From Gymnogyps californianus (lineage: Eukaryota > Chordata > Aves > Accipitriformes > Cathartidae), in assembly GCF_018139145.2 (NCBI RefSeq), contig NC_059500.1:54120663-54184662 (forward strand): DNA of 64,000 nt. The letters are read 5' to 3'. Under the pieces are notes generated by a model. That model made no database searches and had not been told where the DNA came from. It was given only the letters and a program-made list of their open reading frames with translations. Shown piece after piece: positions 35,651-46,370 of this stretch (the stretch's first letter is position 1; the number at the start of each line of letters is the position of its first letter). The position numbers and the translations under genes are program-made.

Positions 35651-36378
35651 GGACGTGCTCAGCTGTCTCCTGCAATGGGCCCGTTGGAGCTGGCTGGGAC
35701 TGGCCATGTCTGGCACGGGCCAGCCCGGCCTCTGCCCACAGAGGCTCCCTCGGCAGTCCCGCCACTGCCAACACCTGGACAGGGACACCCAATACACCAA
35801 TACACCGGGCAAGGGCGTCTGGAGCGGCGCGGGTGCCTGGGCAAGGAGAGGCGGCAAGACTAGGCAGAGGGACTGCGGCCAGTGGAGGAGCGGTGGCGGG
35901 GACATGTGCCGAGAGGCTTTGCGAGGTCTGTCTTCTGGCCAGGGCCTCCACATCGGGGGCTCCCGCCCGCCTGAGCTCGCATGGCGGGGAGAGAGTGCGC
36001 AGCAGGACTCTGTCTTTTTCCTCCTCTAGGTGCTGACTCTCGTCACAACCCGGCAAGGGCCTGCAAGCTGGCTCGTCGCAGCCAGATGTGGAGCCAGAGG
36101 GGCGGAGCAAGCCAAAGCCCCATGCAGCCCCAGCCCCAGCCCGGTGCAACCCAGAGCCAGCGCCCCCTCCTTGCCCCATGGGGACCCCCGGCCGGCAGGG
36201 TTGGCCCTGCCCAGGCAGCGGGAAGGCAGGGGGCCCTGCTCAGGATCCTCCCTAACCCTGTGCTGCTATGTCAGATGCCCAGTGCGCTTGGGGCACCCTG
36301 TGCCCCCTGCAGGGACCTTCCTGGTCCCCCAGGAGCCTACAAAGCACACAGCAAACAGCCTCCCTTCTCTGAACGGGC

Positions 36379-36685
36379 TGTGGTGGGTTGACCCCAGCAG
36401 ACCGCTGCCCAGCCAGTCCCCAAGCAATGGCTCCTTTGGAAAGACCAAAGGCCCAGGCTTTATTGCGGAGCGTGACGTTACATGGCATGGAGTCCCCCTT
36501 TGGTGCTGTGTCCCCTCCCGACCTCTTGCCTACCCGCACAGCCTGCTCGCTCGGGGACACGCAGAGAGAAACAGAGGAAGCCTTGGCGCTCTGCAAGCGC
36601 CGTTGCGCACCAGCGCAAACGCTGGTGTGTTTTCAACACTGTCTAGTTACAAAGGCAAAACACAGCGCCAAGTGGGCGGCGGGGT
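36379..36685 (-). mobile_element. Diverged ERVL-type LTR in unit D
   Basis: Third copy of the LTR remnant seen at 12883 and 22286, here without a downstream SUN gene. Confidence 0.6.
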
Positions 36686-36771
36686 CTCTCCCTGCCCCCC
36701 ACCCCCTGGTAGCTCCGTCTGTGATGTCACAGCCATGACCTCACACCGTGCGGGGCCAGGCCTCTGTGAAG

Positions 36772-37000
36772 CCTCTGGGGATTGTGTCTTTTGGGGGCCC
36801 ACATGGGGTGCAGCCGTGTCTGGGACCCGTAAAGGGTGTCTAAGGTGTGTGAGGAGGCCTGGGCAGCCTGACAGCCGGGGAGGGGGCGGATCCTGGCTCA
36901 GCTCTCCTGTGCTCACTTGTACTCCCTGGCGCAGCCCTGTGCCCTGCTAGGGATTTCGCACCCCAGGCACTAGGGCTTGGGCCATGGCTTACTTGTGCAA
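36772..37000 (+). repeat. Diverged copy of the array 3' flank
   Basis: The segment resembles the 3' flank at about 19870-20010. It shares ATGGGGTGCAG, TGTCTG.GACCC, GTGTCT, GAGGAGGCCTG.GCAGCCTG and GGATCCTGGCTCAGCTC blocks in the same order but with many substitutions. It appears to be the remains of an older copy whose coding part was deleted. Confidence 0.6.
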
Positions 37001-40000
37001 AGGCACGCATGTGTGAGGGCCCGTGCAATGTGTGATGGGCTGGGGGTGGCCATTGTGGCAGTGTACATGCCTGGGAACAGGGCATCAGTGTTTTACGGCA
37101 CCAGGAAGCAGCCAGGCGATACGGGAGAGGGGGCACAGCCCCCTAGGATGCCCTGAGGACCTAGGTAGCTATGTTGGATGTGGATGTTTAGGACTGTTTA
37201 AAATGCAGTCATGCTGACAGGCTTAAAATCTCTATCCACAGTGAGTTGTTCAAAGCTGGAGTGCTAGTTAAAAAAACAATCAAAAATAAACCTGAGATGT
37301 ATTTGCAATGTTGAAAAGGCTATTGAAACAATCAGTTGCCTTTAGCAATAAAACTTCTCCTCCTTCTGTAAGCCTAACATAGAACCTATTTTGGTTTCAG
37401 TACAAAACTTCAGTACTGTGACATAATTTTGAACTTCTGTTTTTCTTTTTCTTTTTTTGATGCTTTTTTAAAATACTACTATCCATGTCAAGACATCTGA
37501 GAATTTTACAATCAGCTATTATTATTCTTAATGAAGATGAAATCTATGTTTCAAGTATATCTGTACTACCTAGATGACAGCCTATTTTTCTGTAATAATG
37601 ATATGCTTCTCAGAAATTTTTTCCTTGATATGCCTTGCAGTGCTGATGGCTTCACTATCTACATATATTTTCCTGCTCTTTGTGAATTGTCTCTACAGGC
37701 AGTGAAGAATGACTAGAAATTGCAATACTGTTCAGAAACTCTTCATTCTTTGTGACAGCTGTCACCCTCCATAAATAAATTACAGCTTCTTTGAAAGGAG
37801 TTGTAACAGAAAGAAAAAGCCTGTCATTATATCATACAAACTCTGTTAAGGGACGTTACTGCTGAGAAGGTTGATAGTTCAGCAAACAAGCACCTAACAC
37901 AGTACTTTAATGTTGGTGTAGATTTGAAAGACAAAAAAATAAGACAGTATGTTTTATACACATTTTTGTTGCATGTACAAAAAAAAGTTCTATAATGGTG
38001 CAAATTGCTTAATCTACAGTCATGTGCATCCCCACATGTATAGTGGCCCTTGCTGTGTGATCCTCAGAGGAACACCTGAATAATATGGCCTCACATATTT
38101 GTTACTTGTAGTAACAAACTCTAGGGAAGCACAAAGGAAGGACATCTTTGTCAGCAGAAAATTCAGAAAGGTGTATGAAAATGCATATCTTTACAAAAGA
38201 GAATGGACCACAGTTTGTCTTGAACTAGGATATACTCAAGGTAAGTCATCTACCCAATGTTTAAGTTTAAAAGTCAGTTTCCCCAAAATGTAAGAAGTGG
38301 ATGATCCTGGAGAATCCATATAATTCCCAGTCTGAAGTAGTAAATTACCTTGATTTTCGTCAGTTCTGTAATAAGCTTATGAAACATACCTTCTAAAAGG
38401 GACTTAACTGTATAGCTTTGAAAGTTCCTGGAAAAATTGCATTCTTACTCAGGATATGAAAAAGATATCAAAAGGATAGGGATTGGAGGTACAGTCTTCG
38501 TGTAGTTGACAGTCGCAAATTATTCCTCATATTCTGTGCATTGTTATAGGTTGAAATAATAAGGTGTAATTTAAAAGATTTGGGTGCTATTTGTGTATAT
38601 ATCTTATAGGTTGATACATAGGCCTTCATCAGCATCTCATTCAGACCTGTTATTACAGACTGCGCTATACTTCTTGGTTGATACAAAAAGAGTAATTCAT
38701 ACCAGCCAGAATGCCTCCTGCAGTTCTGGCTCATATTTCTTAAAGCCCCTGAATCAGAGCAGCCTAATTCCACCCAAGGCATTAATGGAGAGAGGGTCAT
38801 AACTGTTGTTCTAAAAAACTGTCTTTGAAAAGATGTAAAGTGCCTTGCAATGAGGTAAAGCCCTCGTCTCTCTACAAGTACATGAGCTTGTCTCAACGCT
38901 GTATTTCTGTATCATTTTTATGACAAAGCTCAAGAATGGTAGGAGATACAAAGTGCTGTGACGTACCACTGGCGCTGATATTCTCTGCTAAGAAATTTGT
39001 TATTGCCGTCTGGGTTTAGGGAGCCAGTGCTGGTGATGGTGAGAAGTGGACGTCCAACCAGCTAGGAAAATAGCACTGGCCTGTAAAGAGGCAGCTCCAG
39101 TTGTTCAGATAGCATTCTGGGCTCCAGAGCAGGATTGCTTAATAGGAGGGAACACAGGCCTGTCAACACTACTGACTTTGGCAGCATATTCTCATGCTTT
39201 GGGTGGTGGTCTACCAAGACTTCAGATATTTGACAGACCAGGGTGTCTGGAAATGTTAGAAGAGAGCAGTAAATCAGCACAAGTGGACATGTCAGCTCTG
39301 TTCTACTTGCAAAGCTCAACTATACAGAAGAAATTCAATTTAGTGTAACCTGAATGTCTGTCCTACAGGTAGACTGCCCTCCATAACAATACAAATACAA
39401 ATGCACACCACGTACTTCTCGATGTAGAAAGCAGAAAATGTCAGGTTTTAACTACTTGTATACCTGTGCAAACCATGCCTAAACAATAATACTAGATGCA
39501 GCTCTGTAGTATATTTAGGCTGAGGTTACTACGTACAGGTTACTCCTGGCATCTGGGATATTTATTGAACCAGGTTTTTCACATGGGCTCATGGCTCCCT
39601 TAGAACAACATTCTTCAGCTGATTTGAGTCTGGCTGCCACAGGCCCTTCTTTATGTCTGCAGCATCAGCAGCACAGAGTACTGGTTCAGGAAGCTGCTGT
39701 AGCTGAATACTTCCTTTTTTCGAGAGTTAGTTTTCATCTGAATCAGCTACCTGAACAAGCTTCCTATGAACTGCTGGTGCAAGAAAGGCGTTAGAGATGT
39801 GTTGATGGGGGTAGGGAGAAAGATGTGACTTAGCAGTATAAACCGCTGTGGAACAATACCCGAGTCTGAAGAACTGAGACCAAAGCAATTGAAAGACTAC
39901 TTTACCCTTGCCTGCAAGTACCTTCCCTGAAGTTCAGTGTGCTTTGTGGTTTTCCTGTGTAGGCATAACTTCAGGCTATGTTTCAGAATATGAAGTGTTG

Positions 40001-41174
40001 GATGGCAATGCTAGTTAAAGGTATTCCTGCCCCGCTGCCATGGCCTCTTGCCCTCCTAGTCTTGCCGGCACAGCTATTTCTGCAGCCATGTTACAAACTC
40101 AGTCGTGAAACTGATCTGCTCTGAAGTGAAGAAGGAGCATAAACAAGTCAATCTTGTATTCATGCTGATCTTTTCATACTGTGAAGCTGTGCCCTAAAGG
40201 TAACTCCTGCCAGTGCTTGTTCTCGCATTCTCCCTTCCTCTTGACTTATCCTTTGCTGAGGATATAGCTAGAGCATATAGTTAGACAAATGCTGATGCCC
40301 AAGACAGTGATCCTATTCTTCTTCCAATGTGCTGCTCCCATCCTTCTCTTCTGTTGGTTCTGACGCTTATTTTTCCCCTTCCTTTTCTTTTTTTTCCCTT
40401 TGAGTTAGCTTTTTTTGCCTTCATAAGATGAACTCAGCAGCAGATGAGGTGAATACCGCAGTTGGTACCACCACTCTCATGAGCTATTTGACTAGGGCAG
40501 CTGGTCTCATCAGGCACACTTGCTTCCTGTTTTCACTGGCTACAGCTGAAATGTTGCTGTTAACCTTAAAAAAAATTTAATTCCAAGCTCCTTCGTTTTT
40601 CTTCTGTATTTTCTTAACTTTGAAGTCTTATTTTCTTAATTTTGAACACATTTTAAAAGCCAAAGAGTTCCCAGGTTGGAAATAATTGCTTTACTTTGCC
40701 TGAAGGATAGGGAGTGGATGGTTAAGGAAATTACGGTTGATCTCCTTCCTTAGGGAACCAGGTAGAGAAGGCAGTGTCTTCCTTGTTCTCTGCATGTGTG
40801 GAACTTAACTGATATAGTGGCTACTCAAAATTACAGGCTGTCAAGCATAGTAACAATGAAGAATATTTTCTTGTAATCTTTATTCCTGTCTTGCTGTCAA
40901 ACACATAAAAAGCTGATTAGGCAAACAAAGGAACACCAAATCTTAGAGACAATGACATCTTATATGAAAAATTCAAAATTAGCCTAGATGGGGGTAATGG
41001 CTGTCTACATAGTGTCTGGACAGGTCAAAGAAACTGCCTCAGATAGAGCTTGGAGAATTGCTGTGAAAGGTGTGCTCCTTACATTCCCATTGGCAGTCTT
41101 TGGAAGAACGCTCTTCAGAGAGGTATAAATGGAATGTGTATTTCCTTGATTTAGATTATGACTCAAATCAAAAT
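37001..41174. other. Intergenic, no feature recognised
   Basis: Unique-looking, AT-rich DNA with only short open frames. The longest (39046-39348, 100 codons) has no domain signature or splice support. No RNA gene or transposon was recognised. Confidence 0.4.
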
Positions 41175-41531
41175 GAGGGGCGACCTCATCACAGTCTAAA
41201 ACTTCCTCAAGGGGGGCAGCGGAGGGGGAGGTGCTGATCTCCTCTCTCTGGTGACCAGCAATAGGACACGAGGAAAAGGAATGAAGCTGCGTCAGGGGAA
41301 GTTCAGATTGGACATTAGGAAAAGGTTCTTCACTGAGAGGGTGGTTGATCACCAGAACACGCTCCCCAGGGAAGCGGTCACGGCACCAAGCCTGTCAGAG
41401 TTCAAGGAGCGTCTGGACGATGCTCTTAGTCATATGGTTTAGTTTCAGGGAGTCCTGCAAGGAGCTGGACTCAATGATCCTTATAGGTCCCTTCCAACTT
41501 GAGATATTCTGTGATTCTGTGATTCTATGAA
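41175..41531 (+). mobile_element. CR1 LINE 3' fragment, plus orientation
   Basis: The plus strand encodes a CR1 tail remnant (41251-41442, with KFRLDIRKRFFTERVVDHQN). It ends in the CR1-type 3' repeat of ATTCTGTG/ATTCTATG octamers at about 41504-41530. This is the only CR1 fragment in the window clearly in forward orientation. Confidence 0.88.
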
Positions 41532-43280
41532 ATATTTCAAGATCTGAAAATAAAACAGAAAAACAGCAACCAAGGCTTGAAGCTATAACAAAGATTACGT
41601 TCAGCATTTGGAAGGAGGATTGGATTTACATTCAAATCTGATTTGAAATTACCTTTTTGTCATAACATAAACTCTTAAAGTTGCTTTCCTGCTTTTTTGA
41701 AAACTCTGCAAAGTTTTGCCCTGTTGTTTCTTGAATTCATAAAGACCAGCTTCCTGCTTAGTTGCTTTGATCATGGTTCTTTTCTTAACAGGGCTGGAAG
41801 TAGATTCTTCACTTGCATCATGTCATCGAAAATTGAATTTTTCTTCTTTATGTAAACTCAGAGCAATCTCCCTTCATTTTATTGTCAGGTCATTCTTTTC
41901 CAAAGGATCTACACACTAATGATTGCTAAACTACTGCATGAATCTATCGAATTGTTGAATTCACAACAACCATGCATAGTAGGAGCAGTGCTAAGAGGGC
42001 ATGCAATTCCCAAAACTGCTGTAGACAAGAGAAAGATCTTAACACTTGTCATCCTCAGAGTTTCATAGAGGCCATATAGGAAGAGCTTTGGTCAGGGTTA
42101 GCTGTCATGAGACCAGGATGATCCAATTTTATCTGCTCTAAATAGTTGATTAAAAGGTGAAAGAGAACATATATTATTAGTGGTTAGATTGGGGTGGATT
42201 AAAATAAATAATCCTAATAGGATTCATTTTTTTCCTGAAACACGACCAGATAGCAATGATCCTCTTGTTTACATGCAGTGCATTTGGAGGCAAAGGAGAG
42301 GAACGAAAAAATAATCTGCAAGATAAGTCATTGTGGAGTTGGATGTTCCCTCATTTTACCAAATATTGGTCAAAGTTAGATGTTTTAAGTGGATTGGATG
42401 GCACGCATCACACCTGCAGCTCAAATACAAGAGTATAGCCTAAGAAACAAGCCTCTGTTAAATAAATAGCTCCGGGTGAGAGTGTCTGAAAGCACCCCGC
42501 ATCGGTACAGAGCAACAACGCCTTCAGACGTGGGTGTAGGGGCATCTAGTGACCAAAAGTGTTACTGCAGGCCTTAAACTGCCACTTTATTCTGACCGCG
42601 TTAAGGGTAGCTGTGTTTCTTAGGAGTAGATACCAAGCAAGTAGTGTGTGAAGTCTGTGGAGGTGTTCTGTGGTTTTGGCTGAATCCGTTAAGGAGTCCT
42701 ATTAAAAAAGAACAGAGTTAAGAGTCACTGCTTTTTGAGTGTTATTTCACCTGTGGTAGTTTTAGTGAATTTTCATTTTATGCATGCAACCTATGTTCAA
42801 GTGTTGAAAGACCCATGGTTAGCTTTAGCTCTGATTGTTGTTGCTTATCCAGGTTAGGGTGACATGCAGCATTTGCCATTCATGTAGTTTTATTCCTTTT
42901 CAATACCTTTCATACTAAATGTAGTATTAGGTGAATTATACTGTTATATAATATATGCTTTGATGAACATGGATACTTTGCAGAGACGGGACACATGCCA
43001 GAAGAAACAGCATAGATTTGGAATTCCAACACCAGAATTCTGTGGGTTTTTTCCATTACTGGTAGTCCATTGGGATTGTGGAAACATGTTATGATAATGA
43101 TGCAAAGGATACTTCTACATACATGCAAACTCTTAGCTTTCGGTTCATATGCACCCCTGAAGTTAAGTATCTTACTACTCAAGAAAGTTCTCTACTGGTA
43201 GTAGACCTGACCACAGCATGGGTTTTGGAAAGCATGTTGAATCTAAGTGTAACAATTCCTTATTTTCCTGAATTTCAACA
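41532..43280. other. Intergenic, no feature recognised
   Basis: AT-rich sequence between two CR1 fragments. No supported gene or repeat was seen. Confidence 0.4.
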
Positions 43281-43958
43281 TAGAATCATAGAATGTTTTC
43301 GGTTGGAAGGGACCTTTAAATATCACCTAGGCCAACCCCCCTGCCATGGGCAGGGACATGTTCCACTAGATCAGGTTGCTCAAAGCCTCATCCAACCTGA
43401 CATTGTACACTTCCAGAGATGGGGCATCCACAACTTCTCTGGGCAACCTGTTCCAGTGTCTCAGCACCCTCACAGTAAAGAATTTCTTCCTAATATCTAA
43501 TCTAAATCTACCCTCTTTCAGTTTAAAACCATTACCCCTCGTCCTATCGCTACACCCCCTGATAAAGGGTCCCTCCCCATCTTTCCTGTAGGCCCCCTTT
43601 AAGTACTTTAAGTACTGGACCGCTATAAAGTCTCCCTGGAGCCTTCTCTTCTCCAGGCTGAACAACTCCAACTCTCTCAGCCTGTCCTCATAGAGGAGGT
43701 GCTCCAGCGCCCTGATCATCTTTGTGGTCCTCCTCTGGAACCTCCAACAGGTCCATGTCTTTCCTGTGCTGAGGACTCCAGAGCTGAATACAGTACTTCA
43801 GGTGGGGCCTTACCAGAGCAGAGTAGAGGGGGAGAAGCACATCCCTCCCTCCCTCCCTCCTGGCTGTGCTGCTTTTTATGCAGCCGAGGATATGGTTGGT
43901 TTTCTGAGCTGCAAGCATGAATTGCTGGCTCATGTCCAATTTTTCATATACCAGTATC
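43281..43958 (-). mobile_element. CR1 LINE fragment interrupted by a provirus
   Basis: Reverse-orientation CR1 beginning ATAGAATCATAGAATG, with minus-strand tail ORF pieces (43366-43719 and 43688-43984). The sequence breaks at CCAGTATC (43958), where a retroviral LTR starts. The same CR1 resumes at 51072, so the provirus inserted into it. Confidence 0.88.
43954..43958. repeat. Provirus target-site duplication, left (GTATC)
   Basis: The 5-base direct repeat GTATC immediately before the LTR is matched by 51072-51076 after the other LTR. Confidence 0.9.
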
Positions 43959-44564
43959 TGTCGTGGTTTAACCCCAGTCAGCAACTAAGCACCACGCAGC
44001 CGCTTCCCCCTCCCCCTCCCAGTGGGGTGAGGAGGAGGAAAGCAAAGGAAAAAAAAAAAAGTAAAACTCGTGGGTTGAGATAAGAACAGTTTAATAACTA
44101 AAGTAAAATATAATACTAACAATAGTAATAATGAAATATAATAATAATAGTAATGAAAAGGAATGCAACAAAAGAAGGGGGGGGGGGGGAAGAAAAAAAC
44201 CAGTGATGCACAATGCAATTGCTCACCACCCGCTGACCGATGCTCAGTTAGTTCCCGAACCGCGATCCGCGCCTCCCGGCCAGCTCCCCCTGTTTATATA
44301 CTGGGCATGACGTTCCATGGTATGGAATACCTCTTTGGCTAGTTCAGGTCAGCTGCCCCGGCTCTGCTCCCTCCCAGCTCCTTGCACACCTGCTTGCTGG
44401 CAGAGCATGAGAAACTGAAAAGTCCTTGGCTTAAGATAAGCGCTACTTAGCAACAGCTAAAACATCAGAGTGTTATCAACATCATTCTCACACTAAATCC
44501 AAAACACAGCACTGTACCAGCTACTAAAAAGAAAGTTAACTCTGTCCCAGCCGAAACCAGGACA
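43959..44564 (-). repeat. Provirus 3' LTR
   Basis: 606 bases, TG...CA bounded. Minus-strand TATA-like TATATAAA (plus TTTATATA at 44293-44300) and AT-rich R/U5 region. Practically identical to 50469-51071. Confidence 0.93.
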
Positions 44565-44582
44565 ATATCCACCCCTTATTCT
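44565..44582 (-). promoter_or_regulatory. Polypurine tract next to the 3' LTR
   Basis: The minus strand reads AATAAGGGGTGGATAT directly before the LTR start, a purine-rich plus-strand primer site in the expected position. Confidence 0.6.
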
Positions 44583-45085
44583 ATACCATTTACGTTATGC
44601 CCAGATCCCACACTTTCCAATACATTTCCAATTAATCACCATCACTTTTCCTGTCTTTAATATATACGTATAGATATCATTCCCGCGATCTATGGGCCAT
44701 CTCTATCAAATGTGTGTTGAGTTCATTCAGTCCATGACTTTGAGCTCCATCTATCGTAACAGTCTGTCTGGGCAGGAGGGATGATGCAAAGTCCGCTCAG
44801 TTGGTAGAACAGGATTGGGCTTCGGTGTGATGTGGCAGGCAGGTGATATTGGGCGCAGCAGGAGGATGGTGTGTGTTGTCGGATTGTTGCATGCTGCAGT
44901 CAGTCCTGGTTCCATCCCTGCTGCACTTCACTCAGCTTTGTCAAAGTTCATTCTTCATTAATCTAAGTAATTCTTACTATAATACCATTAATATAGCACA
45001 TAATAATTATAATAATGATGACATACAGTGGCAGGATTATATAGCAATTAATAGCATACAATTCAATCTATTGGCTGTTCTCACC
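44583..45085 (-). other. Provirus 3' region without an env ORF
   Basis: Between the end of integrase and the 3' LTR there are only short frames. No signal peptide, surface/transmembrane cleavage site or fusion-like segment is recognisable, so env appears to be absent. Confidence 0.6.
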
Positions 45086-45228
45086 TAAAATCAAATCCCC
45101 TTGAGGCACACATCGGACTTCCCCGTCCTTCCGCATCACCCACCAAGTGCACCCAGGCCCTTGAGCAAAAGCAATCCCACGAATGGGTTTGCCTTTGCCT
45201 GAGGCAGGAGTAACCCAAACTGTTTTTC

Positions 45229-46275
45229 CTAGCATATTTTTATGTGCACTACAGGGACCTTATCCCCTTCTACAGTACGTAAAAGTTCTGATTGGGCAGG
45301 GCCAGCTCGATTGGCAGATCCTCTAGTGTTGACTAACCAGGTGGCCTTTGCTAGATGTGTATCCCAATGTTTGAAAGTTCCACCACCCATTGCTCTCAAT
45401 GTAGTCTTTAACAGTCCATTGTATCGCTCAATTTTCCCAGAGGCTGGTGCATGATAGGGGATGTGATACACCCACTCAATGCCGTGCTCTTTGGCCCAGG
45501 TGTCTATGAGATTGTTCCGGAAATGAGTCCCGTTGTCTGACTCAATTCTTTCTGGGGTACCGTGTCGCCATAAGATTTGCTTCTCGAGGCCCAAGATAGT
45601 GTTCCGGGCGGTGGCATGGGGCACGGGATATGTTTCCAGCCAGCCAGTGGTTGCTTCCACCATCGTAAGCACATAACGCTTGCCTTGACGGGTTTGTGGG
45701 AGTGTGATATAGTCAATCTGCCAGGCCTCTCCATATTTGTATTTCAGCCATCGTCCTCCATACCAAAGAGGCTTTAACCGCTTGGCTTGCTTAATTGCAG
45801 CGCATGTTTCACATTCATGGATGACCTGTGCAATAGTGTCCATGGTCAGGTCCACCCCTCGATCGCGAGCCCATCTATATGTTGCATCTCTTCCCTGATG
45901 GCCTGAGGTGTCGTGGGCCCACCGAGCCATGAATAATTCACCCTTATGCTGCCAATCCAGATCTACCTGAGCTACTTCAATCCTAGCAGCCTTGTCTACC
46001 TGTTGATTGTTTTGATGTTCCTCAGTGGCCCGGCTCTTAGGTACATGAGCATCTACGTGACGTACTTTCACAACCAGATTCTCTAGCCGGGCAGCAATAT
46101 CTTGCCACAATGCAGCAGCCCAGATGGGTTTACCTCTGCGTTGCCAATTACTCCGCTTCCATTGCTGCAACCACCCCCACAGAGCATTTGCCACCATCCA
46201 TGAGTCAGTATAGAGATAAAGTATTGGCCATTTTTCTCGTTCAGCAATGTCTAAAGCCAGCTGGATGGCTTTCAC
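45229..46275 (-). CDS. pol: Endogenous retroviral pol: RNase H end and integrase
   Basis: A 348-residue open frame. The N-terminal part holds the rest of RNase H (AIQLALD and the LYTDSW catalytic aspartate). Then comes the integrase HHCC-type zinc-binding region (H...H then CETC) and the catalytic core, with an aspartate in WQIDYI, a second in ESDNGTHF and a glutamate in GKIERYN. The frame stops at 45229. A further stretch resembling the C-terminal integrase domain continues to about 45087 in another frame, after a run of A residues. The ORF is out of frame with the preceding pol ORF, so the copy as read is not a continuous polyprotein. Role: insertion of retroviral cDNA. Confidence 0.9.
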   Translation of the reverse strand: MKAIQLALDIAEREKWPILYLYTDSWMVANALWGWLQQWKRSNWQRRGKPIWAAALWQDIAARLENLVVKVRHVDAHVPKSRATEEHQNNQQVDKAARIEVAQVDLDWQHKGELFMARWAHDTSGHQGRDATYRWARDRGVDLTMDTIAQVIHECETCAAIKQAKRLKPLWYGGRWLKYKYGEAWQIDYITLPQTRQGKRYVLTMVEATTGWLETYPVPHATARNTILGLEKQILWRHGTPERIESDNGTHFRNNLIDTWAKEHGIEWVYHIPYHAPASGKIERYNGLLKTTLRAMGGGTFKHWDTHLAKATWLVNTRGSANRAGPAQSELLRTVEGDKVPVVHIKIC

Positions 46276-46370
46276 CTCTGCAAACTGACTTGATTCACCT
46301 TTTCCTTCTGCAGTTTCTGCAACTTGTCGTATAGGACTCCATACAGCCGCCTTCCACCTCCGATGCTTTC

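Larger units (their letters stand above)
34735..36771 (+). repeat. Tandem array unit D (5' flank only)
   Basis: CR1 followed by the GC-rich 5' flank and LTR remnant, collinear with 11492-13272 of unit A. Homology stops abruptly after GTGAAG at 36771, about 200 bases before where exon 1 would start. More substitutions are visible here than between A and B, so this is the oldest or least homogenised unit. It contains no SUN exon. Confidence 0.88.

Noticed and set aside
11492..36771. Tandem repeats as a CRISPR array or satellite
   Set aside because: Units are multi-kilobase segmental duplications with spliced genes. There are no short regularly spaced repeats.
39046..39348. 100-codon open frame as a possible small gene
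   Set aside because: No splice context, domain or repeat in other copies. Length is within chance expectation for this much DNA.
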